DNA of 64,000 nucleotides from Paenibacillus paeoniae (GCF_003388735.1 NZ_QUBQ01000001.1:1922001-1986000), one strand, 5' to 3'. Shown: positions 37,354-47,363, numbered from the stretch's first letter. Numbers and translations: made by a program. The notes: a model not told the origin generated them from the letters alone.

Positions 37354-38172
37354 TTACTCGCAGTTTTCCTGACAGGCCGTGCACGCGAATGATTTTCGGT
37401 TGCCGGCTGTTATTTTCTGAATGGTACCGCCGCAGCGAGAGCATGCTTCACCATCACGTCTATAAACCTGGAGGCGCTCCGCAAAGCCGCCCGTCAAAAT
37501 ATCTCCCTCAAAAAACGGCTTATCCCCTGCCCCGCCATGCGAGATGGAGTCGCGCAATACGCTGCCCATCGCATGATACAGACTCTCCCAAGCATCATCG
37601 TCCAATGAAGCAAGCTTCGCATCTGGCCTGATGCGGGCGGCAAAGGCGATCTCATCCGCATAGACGACGCCAATACCGGACAACAGTCCTTCATCCATTA
37701 ATGCTGTTTTGAGCGTACTTCTTTTCTTGGCGAACCGGTTCACAAAGCGGGCTAACGTCAGTCTTTTATCCAGCGGATCGATGCCGCGTCCCTTCATGTA
37801 AGCCTCCAGGCCTTTCACCGACATCAGCTTCAGATCGTCCCTTTGCAAGCCATAGAACGTCAAATAACGTTCCCCAAAACGAAACGTTACAGATGCCGTG
37901 GCATCGGGCTCTTCTTCCCCATATCCGCAATAAGCATGAGCTTCGTTCGGTACGTATGCAAGCAGCCGCTTCCCGTTGTCCAGATGGAATACGAGATGCT
38001 GTGCTCTGCGTTCGACGAACCAAATGGTTGTTCCAACTACATGTTCGCCAAGTTCAATTTTAACGGCTTCATCCATCTCTTGCTGATGAATGGTCATTGC
38101 TGTAATAAGGGCTCCCGCATAGCGTTCAGCTAACATAGCCCGGTAAATGTCCAACTCCGGCAATTCCTGCAT
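37354..38172 (-). CDS. Fpg/Nei-family DNA glycosylase-like protein with Gln in place of the catalytic Pro
   Basis: 272 residues, usual Fpg length. N-terminus reads MQELPELDIYR where the family has MPELPE; the N-terminal proline that forms the Schiff base is replaced by Gln, while Glu3-equivalent is kept. Central helix-two-turn-helix (TLKTALMDEGLLSGIGVVYADEI) and the C-terminal zinc finger (CSRCGG...CTACQ) are intact. The ATG has GGGAGG 11 bases upstream and no better start was seen. Binding without base excision, or altered chemistry, is the likely outcome. Located inside the mrfA repair operon. Confidence 0.82.
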   Translation of the reverse strand: MQELPELDIYRAMLAERYAGALITAMTIHQQEMDEAVKIELGEHVVGTTIWFVERRAQHLVFHLDNGKRLLAYVPNEAHAYCGYGEEEPDATASVTFRFGERYLTFYGLQRDDLKLMSVKGLEAYMKGRGIDPLDKRLTLARFVNRFAKKRSTLKTALMDEGLLSGIGVVYADEIAFAARIRPDAKLASLDDDAWESLYHAMGSVLRDSISHGGAGDKPFFEGDILTGGFAERLQVYRRDGEACSRCGGTIQKITAGNRKSFACTACQENCE

Positions 38173-38218
38173 CTAGGCTCTAATCCTCCCTGCACATGCT
38201 GTTTACAATTCAAGACTG

Positions 38219-39028
38219 CTATAAATGGCTTGCCATTTCATCTCTTAAGTCTTCCAACGTGACGCATATCCGATCCGGCTTGCAGCCGGCCGTATTCGTG
38301 TAATGATCCAGATTATCCGCATTAGTAAGTCCTGTCAATACAAGCACAGTCTCGCAACCCGCAGCTTTGCCTGCCGCAATATCTGTTGCGATATTATCTC
38401 CGACGACCCATGTTTCTTCAGAGGGCACGCCGAGTCGCTGGAGCGAATAATTCATAAGTATAGATGACGGTTTGCCTATAATAATCGGCTCCCGTCCGCT
38501 CGCTGCTTGCAGCATCGCGCCAATGGAACCCGCGCCTGGAATGAAACCTTCCGTTGTGGGGAGCAGCAAATCTGGATTCGTCATGATATAAACGGCACCA
38601 GCCCTTATGTAGCGGACAGCCTTGGCCATTCGTTCATAGGTCATGGAACGGTCTATTCCTTGAACAACAAACGCCGGTTGTTCATCCTCTGTTAATTGAC
38701 AGCCAGCCTCCTGCATAGCGACTCGCAAGCCACTCTCGCCAATCACATAGACCGAGGCGCCCGGAGCAAGCTCAGCGACATAGCTGGCAGCGGCCTGTGC
38801 TGACGTACACACATCCGAAGCCTTTGCAGGTATGCCCATCCCCGTTAGTCGCTCGGCTACTTCCTCTGCTGTCGATGTCGAGTTATTCGTCACGTATTGA
38901 TAAGGCAATTTCATTTCATTCACATATGCGATAAGGCGATCCGCCCCATCTATTCGACTGGAGCCGTGATACAGCGTTCCGTCCAGATCGATAAGCAATC
39001 CGCCTAAGCGAATTCGCGTTTCGGTCAT
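38219..39028 (-). CDS. HAD-IIA phosphatase, NagD/PNPase type
   Basis: 269 residues. Motif I LLIDLDGTLYHG, motif II YVTNNSTST, motif IV VVGDNIATDIAAGKAAGCE, and the C2-type cap with LPTTEGFIPGAG, as in NagD and Bacillus p-nitrophenylphosphatases. It hydrolyses nucleotide or sugar phosphates. ATGA overlap with mrfB shows coupling in the operon. Confidence 0.92.
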   Translation of the reverse strand: MTETRIRLGGLLIDLDGTLYHGSSRIDGADRLIAYVNEMKLPYQYVTNNSTSTAEEVAERLTGMGIPAKASDVCTSAQAAASYVAELAPGASVYVIGESGLRVAMQEAGCQLTEDEQPAFVVQGIDRSMTYERMAKAVRYIRAGAVYIMTNPDLLLPTTEGFIPGAGSIGAMLQAASGREPIIIGKPSSILMNYSLQRLGVPSEETWVVGDNIATDIAAGKAAGCETVLVLTGLTNADNLDHYTNTAGCKPDRICVTLEDLRDEMASHL

Positions 39029-40344
39029 CGTACCATCCCTCTTCTGTCTAGCTTGCGCCGCAGCCTGGACACGCGATTACGAATGCTGTCCTGCTCCGCC
39101 CTATGCTTGTGATCACGACCTCCATAGAGATTCAATTGCTCTATGCAAGCCATAGCTTGGAGTGCAAATGCGAGCGCAGATTCCACTTGTTTTGTACGAT
39201 GCTCATGATACATAGCAAGCTCAATACAAGCCTCCAGCTTATCCTTATGGGAGCGCTCTCCAGCTTGCACAATGGCTTTCTGCCACAATAACACAGCCCG
39301 CTCCCAATTTCCAGCTTTCTTATCGCTAGCCGCCAGCTTAAGCAAAGATGACGAAGCGGCATGATTGTTGTTCATGGCACGGTTGAACAGCACCTCCGGA
39401 AGGACGCTTCCGCCCATACGATTCAGCCATAAGCCGGTTCGCACAAGCTCCTCCGCTTCCTCCGGATAAGGAATGCGCTCAAAGATTTGCTCCTGCAGCA
39501 GCCAGCCGAACCGGATAGACAAGCAAGCGAGCGACAAGAGATCACTTTCATTATGACGAAATACCCCTTCCAGAGGAGCTGGGTCCCCTTCTGCCAAGTA
39601 TTGAAAATAGAGCTGAGGAGCAAGAGAACCCGGCACATCATCCAATCTAGTAATGCCTAGCCGCTCTTCTTCAATATGGCTCAGCTTGCAGGAAGTCAGC
39701 GTATTTCTCCAAACCGAACGTGACGGATGCAAGAAATCAAGATGAAGCGGCGTCCATTCCGCAAGCCTTAGCGCATTCATGATCATGCGGTTCTGCACAA
39801 GCGGCCAATCGAATGTCTTACCATTATATGTAGCCAGATACGTATAATTGCGAAGCTTTTTCTGTAAATCATATAGCATGGCGAACTCTTCGGCGGGATG
39901 CCGGATCAGCGTCTGCTCCACAACAAAGGAATTCCCGCTCATATACCCTATCCCGATCATAAAAGGTACGTTCCCAGTGCCGACGCCAAGACCGGTCGTC
40001 TCCAGATCGAGGTACAAGATGGATTCAGGCGTCGGCTCTCCGGCTTCCGGATGGAAAGCGGACAGTCCTGACGACGCTCCGATTAATTCCCCGACTGCAT
40101 GTGTGCCATGGCGATGATCCAGCGGATAAACGCTTCTCCTCACAAGATACGAGCCCGATTCATTGCGCCGAAGCTCTACGCCAAACGTTGACCATCCAGG
40201 ATGAAGAGACTCATCGCCATCCGAATCTTCCATTGTGACCGGATGGACGGCTTGACGGCCCTCCTTTTCCTTATCTGGATCTGGAGGATGCACTTCTCCT
40301 GTTGTTGCCCTTAACCGGTTCATTCTGTCACGCAAGCCGCTCAT
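39025..40344 (-). CDS. mrfB: 3'-5' exonuclease MrfB (YprB)
   Basis: 439 residues, starting at ATG 40344 within the mrfA stop (TGA/ATG overlap). RNase H-like DEDD exonuclease core: YLDLETTGLG, ATYNGKTFDWPLVQNRM, HNESDLLSLACLSIR, matching YprB. C-terminal TPR-like helical repeats (NWERAVLLWQKAIVQAGE). In B. subtilis MrfA helicase and MrfB exonuclease remove mitomycin C adducts in a UvrABC-independent pathway. Same pairing here. Confidence 0.9.
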   Translation of the reverse strand: MSGLRDRMNRLRATTGEVHPPDPDKEKEGRQAVHPVTMEDSDGDESLHPGWSTFGVELRRNESGSYLVRRSVYPLDHRHGTHAVGELIGASSGLSAFHPEAGEPTPESILYLDLETTGLGVGTGNVPFMIGIGYMSGNSFVVEQTLIRHPAEEFAMLYDLQKKLRNYTYLATYNGKTFDWPLVQNRMIMNALRLAEWTPLHLDFLHPSRSVWRNTLTSCKLSHIEEERLGITRLDDVPGSLAPQLYFQYLAEGDPAPLEGVFRHNESDLLSLACLSIRFGWLLQEQIFERIPYPEEAEELVRTGLWLNRMGGSVLPEVLFNRAMNNNHAASSSLLKLAASDKKAGNWERAVLLWQKAIVQAGERSHKDKLEACIELAMYHEHRTKQVESALAFALQAMACIEQLNLYGGRDHKHRAEQDSIRNRVSRLRRKLDRRGMVR

Positions 40345-42623
40345 CGAGCACCCGCTTCCTGCAGCAGCTCTAACGCCTGCTGCTTGCCAAGCAGCCCTAC
40401 CTCTTCGATTGGGCCGACACATGCAGGGCAGCCGCTTAGGCAGCTGCAAGATGTAATCATCGACTTCGCATGAGCAATCAACTCGTCATGGACTTCGAAC
40501 AATCGCTCGCTTAAGCCGACCCCGCCGGGATAACGGTCATAGAAATAAATCGTTGGTCGCTGCGTATGTACGGCTTTGACCTGCGGCACGACTCGAATAT
40601 CGAAGGGATCGCACATCAGATAGAGCGGCGCGATATGTACGAGTACATTGGCAATGCCAAGCAAGGCGAATTGCATTTCGTTTTTGCTCTTGCGAGCTGC
40701 CGCTTCCTCGCTGAACGAGAACCAATAGCCGCAAGTATGCAGCTCTTCCTCCGGCAGATGGATTGGACCGGAGCCGATATTTTCATGAGAGCGCAGGCGG
40801 ATTTTTTTGAAAATAGTGGCCTTCGCATTCACCGTAACCTCGCCGTATTGCCTGAGCAGATCGCCAGTTAGCTTCTCCTTGTCGACATGCAGCACCTTCA
40901 GTTCCACTGCCAGGTTGGCATCCGTATAGTAATCGACATCCACTTGCCTCACATAAGCTTTTTTCTCGGGGTAATCCAGCTTCTCTACCTGAAACTGGAT
41001 CCCTTCATGGATATAAATGGCCTCTTCGTGAATCAGCGTCGGTGCGCTGAAACGATCCACTTCACCAAGAACACGATTATCATGAGTCATATCGACGATA
41101 ATGAAATTTTCTTGAGCGGCGGAGCGCAGCGAGATATTGTGTGCCGGGAACGATTGCTCCATCCAGAACCAGCGGTCGCCCGCTTTGTGAAGCACCTTCT
41201 CCTCCACCAAAAACTCCATCATATCCTCAAGCGACTCCGAGCCGAACCTCTCTCCCGCCCGAAAAGGAAGCTCGTATGCCGCACACTTCACATGATCAAT
41301 GAGGACGAGCAAATTGTCCGGATGAATAAGGGCTCGTTCAGGCGGATGGCCGAAGAAAAAGTCCGGATTCTGGATCATATATTGGTCCAGCGGGTTGCTG
41401 CTCGCTACGAGAAATGTAACCGAGCTCTCCATCCGTCGACCGGCTCTTCCCGATTGCTGCCAGGTGCTGGCGATTGTACCCGGATAGCCATTCAGTACAC
41501 AGGCTTGAAGCTGACCGATATCGATGCCAAGCTCCAGCGCATTCGTACTGACTACACCACGAATCTCACCGGTGCGAAGTCCCTTCTCAATCTCGCGGCG
41601 CAGCTTCGGCAAGTATCCGCCCCGGTAGCCTCTTATCGTCTTGCCATCCAGCTTGTCCCGGATCAACTCCTGCAAATAAGTGAGCAGCAGCTCGACACGC
41701 ACACGGCTCCTCGCGAACACAATCGTCTGCACGCCTTGCTTCAGCAGCATTGCGGCCAGCTTCTGCGTCTCCAGCACGCTGCTGCGGCGAATGCCAAGCT
41801 GCTTGTTAACGACAGGCGGGTTGTATAGCACAAAATGTTTTTCGCCCATCGGTGCGCCATTGTTGTCAACAAGCTCTACCTTCTCGCCGATCAGACGTTC
41901 CGCGTGCTCTCTGGGATTATCAATCGTTGCGGATGCGCATATGAACTGCGGATTAGAACCGTAAAACCGGCAAATTCGCTTCAGGCGCCGAATGACGTTT
42001 GCGACGTGGCTGCCGAATATCCCCCGATAGGCATGCACTTCATCTATGACAATGTATTTTATATTTTCGAACAGCTTAACCCACTTTGTATGATGAGGAA
42101 GAATAGCGGAATGCAGCATGTCCGGGTTCGTCACAACGATATGACCGCTATTGCGGATAGCGTTTCGCACCGTTGGCGGCGTATCGCCGTCATAGGTATG
42201 AGTCTTGATGCCGCTGTCCATCAAATCGGCCAGCACTTGCAATTCCGCCACCTGATCCTGAGCCAGCGCTTTGGTAGGGAACAAGTAGAGTGCCCGCCCC
42301 TCCTCTTGAAGAAGCATGCTTTGAACGACCGGCAGGTTGTAGCATAATGTCTTCCCTGAAGCGGTTGGTGTCACAGCTACAACATGACTGCCTCTCCTTA
42401 CAGCTTCATACGCAGCAGCTTGGTGCGAATAGAGCTTTTCAATTCCACGTTTGCGAAGAGCATCGCGCCAAGCGGGATGAAGATCCTTCGGCAACGGAGC
42501 AAAACTGGCCTCGCGCGGAGGCAAAGTACGCCAATGCGTAACATTTTCCATAACCGACTCATTCGCCTTCAATTGGCCGAGCCATTCCTCCAGATTCTCC
42601 GCTCTCCCCGTCCAGCGATTCAT
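40341..42623 (-). CDS. mrfA: DEAD/DEAH-box helicase MrfA (YprA)
   Basis: 760 residues from ATG at 42623 (GGAGG at 10 bases; GTG at 42632 is too close). Superfamily II helicase: Q-like LYSHQAAAYEAV, Walker A VTPTASGKTLCYN, IVIDEVHAYRG, SATIDNP, TNALELGIDIGQL, QQSGRAGRR. C-terminal DUF1998-like domain with cysteine cluster CSCLSGCPACVGP near the end. Acts with MrfB on mitomycin-type DNA adducts. Heads a six-gene minus-strand operon; promoter at 42705-42733. Confidence 0.94.
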   Translation of the reverse strand: MNRWTGRAENLEEWLGQLKANESVMENVTHWRTLPPREASFAPLPKDLHPAWRDALRKRGIEKLYSHQAAAYEAVRRGSHVVAVTPTASGKTLCYNLPVVQSMLLQEEGRALYLFPTKALAQDQVAELQVLADLMDSGIKTHTYDGDTPPTVRNAIRNSGHIVVTNPDMLHSAILPHHTKWVKLFENIKYIVIDEVHAYRGIFGSHVANVIRRLKRICRFYGSNPQFICASATIDNPREHAERLIGEKVELVDNNGAPMGEKHFVLYNPPVVNKQLGIRRSSVLETQKLAAMLLKQGVQTIVFARSRVRVELLLTYLQELIRDKLDGKTIRGYRGGYLPKLRREIEKGLRTGEIRGVVSTNALELGIDIGQLQACVLNGYPGTIASTWQQSGRAGRRMESSVTFLVASSNPLDQYMIQNPDFFFGHPPERALIHPDNLLVLIDHVKCAAYELPFRAGERFGSESLEDMMEFLVEEKVLHKAGDRWFWMEQSFPAHNISLRSAAQENFIIVDMTHDNRVLGEVDRFSAPTLIHEEAIYIHEGIQFQVEKLDYPEKKAYVRQVDVDYYTDANLAVELKVLHVDKEKLTGDLLRQYGEVTVNAKATIFKKIRLRSHENIGSGPIHLPEEELHTCGYWFSFSEEAAARKSKNEMQFALLGIANVLVHIAPLYLMCDPFDIRVVPQVKAVHTQRPTIYFYDRYPGGVGLSERLFEVHDELIAHAKSMITSCSCLSGCPACVGPIEEVGLLGKQQALELLQEAGAR

Positions 42624-42704
42624 TGCGCTCACTCCTCCCCCTAGCCTAGCTGTACTACTATGTAAAAATAAGCTTATATCTAATGAATCACAGATTCGAT
42701 CTTT

Positions 42705-42733
42705 ATTGTACAGAATACATGTTCGCTCGGCAA
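42705..42733 (-). promoter_or_regulatory. mrfA promoter with a LexA-like element in the spacer
   Basis: Minus-strand TTGCCG (42728-42733), exactly 17 bp, TACAAT (42705-42710). The spacer holds CGAACATGTATTCT (42712-42725), with a perfect left half-site CGAAC and a weak right half (ATTCT instead of GTTCG). Placed as in the lexA and yneA promoters. Confidence 0.55.
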
Positions 42734-42741
42734 TGTCATTT

Positions 42742-43710
42742 TCAGGAGCTTATTTCGTCCTGTCCCGCCCTGCGCTCATGCACTCGATCAATTTTCACCA
42801 TACTCAAATCCGTTGCGGCGATTGCATGGGGGAATACGGCAGTCGCTTCAGCCACTAGCTGCGACAGCTCATCGTTGCTGTATCTTCCACTAAAGTGTGT
42901 CAGTGCAACTTGCTTCGCTCCAGCTAGCTGCGCGGTACGAGCTGCTTCTATGGTTGTACTATGACCAAATTCATGCGCCTTCTCTTCCAGTCCTGCCGCA
43001 AAGGTGGCCTCATGAACGATGAGATCTGCGTTTTTGCCAAGAAGCACCGCCATCTCGCACGGGCTGGTATCGCCAAGTACAGTTACGATCCGCCCTCTAA
43101 GCACGCCATCTGTCACGGATTCAGGCGTAATGACCGTTCCGTCCTCCAGCGTAACCGCTTCCCCGGCCTTGAGCTTGCCGAACAAAGGGCCTGATCGTAC
43201 ACCGAGCGCGCGTGCCTTATCCGCCAGTAGCGGTCCCGTTGTATCGCTTTCCTCCACTCGATAGCCAAAGCAAGGCACCCGATGTACAAGCGGACCCGCT
43301 TCCACTCGAAGTCGCCCATCTTCATAGATGATACCTTGTTTTTCTTCTTCCAGCTCATGAATGACGATCTCGTAATCCAAAGCCGTTTCGGTTAGGGAGA
43401 ATACAGTATCTATATAGGCTTTCAGTCCAATGGGGCCATACACGGCTAGCGGTGTTACGCCGCCATCAAACGATCTGCTGCTTAGCAATCCCGGCAATCC
43501 GTATAGATGGTCGCCGTGAAGATGGGTAATGAAGATCTTCTCCAGCTTGCTCAGCTTCAGCGGCACATACATCAGTTGATGCTGCGTTGCTTCCCCGCAA
43601 TCGAACAGCCACCATCCCGTCTCCGGCTCCGGCAGTTGAAGGGCGATAGCCGTCACATTGCGATGTTTATTCGGCCGTCCTGCTCCCGTACCCAAAAACC
43701 ACATTTTCAT
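42742..43710 (-). CDS. rnz: Ribonuclease Z
   Basis: 322 residues from ATG at 43710 with GAGGTG upstream. MBL-fold tRNase Z: FLGTGAGRPNKHRNV, LFDCGEATQHQL, ITHLHGDHLYGLPGLL (metal motif), GDTSPC, VHEATFAAGLEEKAHEFGHST and a C-terminal HFSGRY. It removes the 3' trailer of tRNA precursors lacking encoded CCA. Isolated gene with its own terminator region. Confidence 0.95.
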   Translation of the reverse strand: MKMWFLGTGAGRPNKHRNVTAIALQLPEPETGWWLFDCGEATQHQLMYVPLKLSKLEKIFITHLHGDHLYGLPGLLSSRSFDGGVTPLAVYGPIGLKAYIDTVFSLTETALDYEIVIHELEEEKQGIIYEDGRLRVEAGPLVHRVPCFGYRVEESDTTGPLLADKARALGVRSGPLFGKLKAGEAVTLEDGTVITPESVTDGVLRGRIVTVLGDTSPCEMAVLLGKNADLIVHEATFAAGLEEKAHEFGHSTTIEAARTAQLAGAKQVALTHFSGRYSNDELSQLVAEATAVFPHAIAATDLSMVKIDRVHERRAGQDEISS

Positions 43711-43763
43711 AGTCAGCACCTCGCTCTTTATAACTTCCTAGCACAGCCATCTCGAATGAGAAA

Positions 43764-43809
43764 GGAGCCCTTCGTATTCGGCATATGAGATCCAAATACG
43801 AAAGGCTCT
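43764..43809 (-). terminator. Terminator of metH
   Basis: AGAGCCTTTCGTATTTGG pairs with CCGAATACGAAGGGCTCC on the minus strand, a long stem followed by a T-rich CTTTCTC; 13 bases past the metH stop. Confidence 0.7.
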
Positions 43810-43821
43810 TACACAATGGGA

Positions 43822-46800
43822 TTATACTTTCTCGACGTTGAAGTATTGCGCTTCCGGATGGGCGAATACCATCGCTGATACGGATGCCTCCGGCTCCATC
43901 ATAAAACCGTCAGTCAGCTCAACGCCAATATCTTCAGGATTCAACAGCTCGAACAATGGGCCCTGATCCTCCAGATTCGGACAAGCCGGGTAGCCGAAGG
44001 AAACACGGATGCCTTGATAGCGAGCTCCAAGACGCTGCTTCATCGTCATCTCTGCCGGATCAGGGTAGCCGCACAAGTCGCGCATCCGATGGTGAACGCG
44101 CTCTGCGAGCCCTTCCGCAACTTCCAGCGCCACCGATTGAAGGGCGTGGGACCGCAAGTAGTCGCCCCTGTCCTTCCAATCATTAGCCAGATCACGAATG
44201 CCTTGCCCCGCCGTTACGACAAGGAAACCGACATAGTCCATCACTCCGCTGTCCACCGATTTCAGGAAGTCTGCCAAACAGAGATACGGCTCTACTTGCT
44301 GACGCGGAAACGTGAATCGCTTGATTTCCTTGCCTGGCTGCTCAGGGTCATAAATGATGACGTCATTGCCCGATGATTGAGCCGGGAAGAAGCGATACAT
44401 CGCGTTAGCTCTCAAATATCCCTCCGCCGTGCCTTCCTTCAATATCTCTTCTACCGTTTCCTTTAGTTGAATCGCCTTTTCGTTGCCTTCAGCAAGCAGC
44501 TTCTCGACCGTCCCTTTCAGACCGAGATGATGACCGAGCAGCATCTGCATATTGACGTATGGCACGATATGCGGGACAGGCACATCTCTCAAAATGTGGC
44601 GTTCCACATCTGGCGGAGCAAATACAGGAGCATTAGGATCAATCTTGGACCGGACAGCGCGCGTAAGCTGCGGCATCGGCTTTGCTTCCTCTTCCAGGCC
44701 CGCTCCAGCGGCTTTGTACGCTGCAAGCTCTTCCTCCAGCCTTACACGATGCTCTTGATCCATCAGCTTATTGGCAATGTCCAGACCGTCCATCGCATCC
44801 TTTGCATAGAGGACCAGACCGTCATACTCCGGACCAATTCTTGTTTTCGTGAACTTCCGGGTAAGCGCGGCGCCGCCAACCATAATAGGGGCATCAATGC
44901 CCGCATTGCGCAAGTCTTGTGCTGTTATGACCATCTGCTGAGCCGACTTTACAAGCAAGCCAGACAAGCCGATGGCATCCGCCTTTTCGTTGCGGTATGC
45001 TTCGATCAATTGCTCAGGCGGTACTTTAATCCCGAGATTAATAATTTTATATCCGTTGTTGGAGAGGATAATCTCCACCAGGTTTTTGCCGATATCATGC
45101 ACGTCGCCTTTGACGGTTGCAAGTATGATCTTGCCCTTGACCGACGATTCTGACTTCTCCATGAATTGTTCCAGATGGGTAACGGATGCCTTCATGACCT
45201 CCGCGCTTTGCAGCACCTCTGCTACGATCAGCTCGTTGTTGTTAAACAAGCGGCCGACCTCTTCCATCCCTCTCATCAGCGGGCCGTTAATAATCTCAAG
45301 CGGGGCATACTTCTTACGCGCCTCATCCAAGTCAGGAACCAGGCCTTCCTTCGTACCTTCCACGACATAAGAAGCTAGCCGCTCCTCCAGCGTAAGGTTC
45401 GAAATCTTTTCCTTCTTCTCAACCTTCTTGTTGCGGAATGCTGCGACAAATGCTGCAAGCGTATCGTCATTCGTATTGTAGATCAGCTCTTCCGCCAGCC
45501 TGCGCTCTTCCTCTGGAATAGAAGCGTATCTCTCCAGCTTCTCCGTATTGACGATTGCGTAATCCAATCCCGCTTTTGTAGCGTGGTACAAGTAGACGGA
45601 ATTGAGTACCTCGCGGCCTGCATCCGGCAAGCCAAAGGAAATATTACTGAGGCCAAGAATCGTCTTTGTTCTCGGATACTTTTCCTTAATCATGCGAATG
45701 CCTTCCAGCGTCTCCACCGCCGACCCGATATACTGCGGATCGCCGGAGCCCACCGGGAACATATTAGGGTCAAATATAATATCTGACGGATTAAGGCCGT
45801 ACTTCTCCACGAGAAGCTTGTACGAGCGGTCGGCGACTTCCAGCTTCGCCTCACGAGACACAGCTTGTCCACGTTCATCTATAAGAATCATGACGACCGC
45901 AGCGCCATAGCGGTGGATCAGCGGCACGATTTGTTCGAATTTGGATTCTCCATCCTCCAAGTTGATGGAGTTGATAATCGCTTTTCCTTGCGAATATTTG
46001 AGTCCCAGCTCAATAATATGATCGTAAGTGGAATCGAGCATGATGGGCGCTTTAATCTTCTTTACGACCTGTGGAAGGAAGCTGTGAACGGCGAATGCCT
46101 CGTCAATATCGGTATCTTGGAGGTTAATGTCAATGACATGAGCCCCGCCCTTTACCTGAGATCTGGCAATCTCTGACGCTTCGTCGAACTTCTCTTCCTT
46201 AATAAGCCGCTTGAACTTGCGCGAGCCGGAGATATTCGTTCTCTCGCCAATCATAATGGGACGATTCTCCGCTTCAATAAATACCGTATCAATGCCGGAT
46301 ACCGCGTCTGGATGTTCGCCAAGCTTTGTTCTTGGTGGAAACTTCGCCATGGTCTCCGCCATAGCGCGAATGTGTTCCGGCGTTGTTCCGCAGCAGCCGC
46401 CAGCAATGTTCAGCCATCCTTGCTCTGCAAACGCGGACATCTTCAGCGCAAGCGATTCCGGAGACTCATGATAGTTGCCGTTCTCATCCGGCAAGCCTGC
46501 GTTCGGATAGCAGCTAACCGCGGAATTCGCGATCTCGCTAAGCGTACGAATGTGGTCGCGCATAAATTCCGGGCCAGTCGCACAGTTAAGACCGATAGAT
46601 ATAGGCTTCAAGTGCTCCAGCGAAATATAAAAAGATTCGATCGTTTGGCCGGCTAGCGTCGTGCCCATCGGCTCAATCGTGCCGGAAATCATAATCGGCA
46701 GCTCTTTGCCCAGCGTATCGAATGCGTTGCGAATGCCAATGCTTCCAGCTTTCACGTTCAGCGTATCTTGGGATGTCTCCAGGAGGAGGGCGTCTACATC

Positions 46801-47262
46801 CGCTTCAATAAGAGCCAGCGCCTGCTCATAATAGCTCTCAACCAGTTCGTCGAACGTTACGCCGCCAGTTACAGATAACGTCTTGGTCGTTGGCCCTAGC
46901 GCACCCGCTACGAATCTTGGCCTATCGGGCGTACTGAATTTGTCCGCTGCTTCGCGTGCAAGCCGTGCAGCCGCGAGATTAATCTCACGCGCCTTCTCCG
47001 GAATATCATAGTCGGCCAGAACGACACTGGTAGCACCGAACGTATTAGTCTCCAAAATATCGGCCCCTGCTTCCAGGTATTGCTCATGTATCAATGAAAT
47101 AACGTCGGGTCTCGTCAGCACAAGCATCTCGTTGCAGCCATCCAGCTCTGCGCCTCCAAAGTCCTCTTCCGTCAAATTGGCTTGCTGAATCATCGTGCCC
47201 ATCGCGCCATCCAGGATGAGGATTCGCTCCTTGAGCAATTGTTCTAAGTTCTGTCTCGACAA
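43822..47262 (-). CDS. metH: Cobalamin-dependent methionine synthase
   Basis: 1146 residues in four modules: homocysteine-binding barrel (zinc Cys pair GGCCGTTPEHIR near residue 310), pterin-binding barrel (NISGSRKFKRL to about 620), B12 domain (DVHDIGKNLVEIIL, His as cobalt ligand, about 750), and the C-terminal activation domain (RFTFPRQQVEPYLCLADF, SFGYPACPN). Methylates homocysteine using methyltetrahydrofolate. TTG start with GAAGGGTG upstream. Divergent from mtnD, which salvages methionine; both belong to sulphur amino acid metabolism. Confidence 0.96.
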   Translation of the reverse strand: MSRQNLEQLLKERILILDGAMGTMIQQANLTEEDFGGAELDGCNEMLVLTRPDVISLIHEQYLEAGADILETNTFGATSVVLADYDIPEKAREINLAAARLAREAADKFSTPDRPRFVAGALGPTTKTLSVTGGVTFDELVESYYEQALALIEADVDALLLETSQDTLNVKAGSIGIRNAFDTLGKELPIMISGTIEPMGTTLAGQTIESFYISLEHLKPISIGLNCATGPEFMRDHIRTLSEIANSAVSCYPNAGLPDENGNYHESPESLALKMSAFAEQGWLNIAGGCCGTTPEHIRAMAETMAKFPPRTKLGEHPDAVSGIDTVFIEAENRPIMIGERTNISGSRKFKRLIKEEKFDEASEIARSQVKGGAHVIDINLQDTDIDEAFAVHSFLPQVVKKIKAPIMLDSTYDHIIELGLKYSQGKAIINSINLEDGESKFEQIVPLIHRYGAAVVMILIDERGQAVSREAKLEVADRSYKLLVEKYGLNPSDIIFDPNMFPVGSGDPQYIGSAVETLEGIRMIKEKYPRTKTILGLSNISFGLPDAGREVLNSVYLYHATKAGLDYAIVNTEKLERYASIPEEERRLAEELIYNTNDDTLAAFVAAFRNKKVEKKEKISNLTLEERLASYVVEGTKEGLVPDLDEARKKYAPLEIINGPLMRGMEEVGRLFNNNELIVAEVLQSAEVMKASVTHLEQFMEKSESSVKGKIILATVKGDVHDIGKNLVEIILSNNGYKIINLGIKVPPEQLIEAYRNEKADAIGLSGLLVKSAQQMVITAQDLRNAGIDAPIMVGGAALTRKFTKTRIGPEYDGLVLYAKDAMDGLDIANKLMDQEHRVRLEEELAAYKAAGAGLEEEAKPMPQLTRAVRSKIDPNAPVFAPPDVERHILRDVPVPHIVPYVNMQMLLGHHLGLKGTVEKLLAEGNEKAIQLKETVEEILKEGTAEGYLRANAMYRFFPAQSSGNDVIIYDPEQPGKEIKRFTFPRQQVEPYLCLADFLKSVDSGVMDYVGFLVVTAGQGIRDLANDWKDRGDYLRSHALQSVALEVAEGLAERVHHRMRDLCGYPDPAEMTMKQRLGARYQGIRVSFGYPACPNLEDQGPLFELLNPEDIGVELTDGFMMEPEASVSAMVFAHPEAQYFNVEKV

Positions 47263-47334
47263 TGTGCTACACCCTTCCCAAAATCATTACCAAATAGTTT
47301 AACAGAATCGCCTAATACTGAAAAGGAACTTCCA

Positions 47335-47363
47335 TCGACAATCCCACCGATTTGAATTATAAT
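47335..47363 (+). promoter_or_regulatory. Promoter of mtnD
   Basis: TCGACA (47335-47340), 17 bp, TATAAT (47358-47363). No SAM riboswitch is recognisable in this 140-bp gap. Confidence 0.6.

Noticed and set aside
38172..38218. Alternative start that would restore the Fpg N-terminal proline
   Set aside because: No in-frame start codon followed by Pro-Glu-Leu-Pro is present upstream or just downstream.
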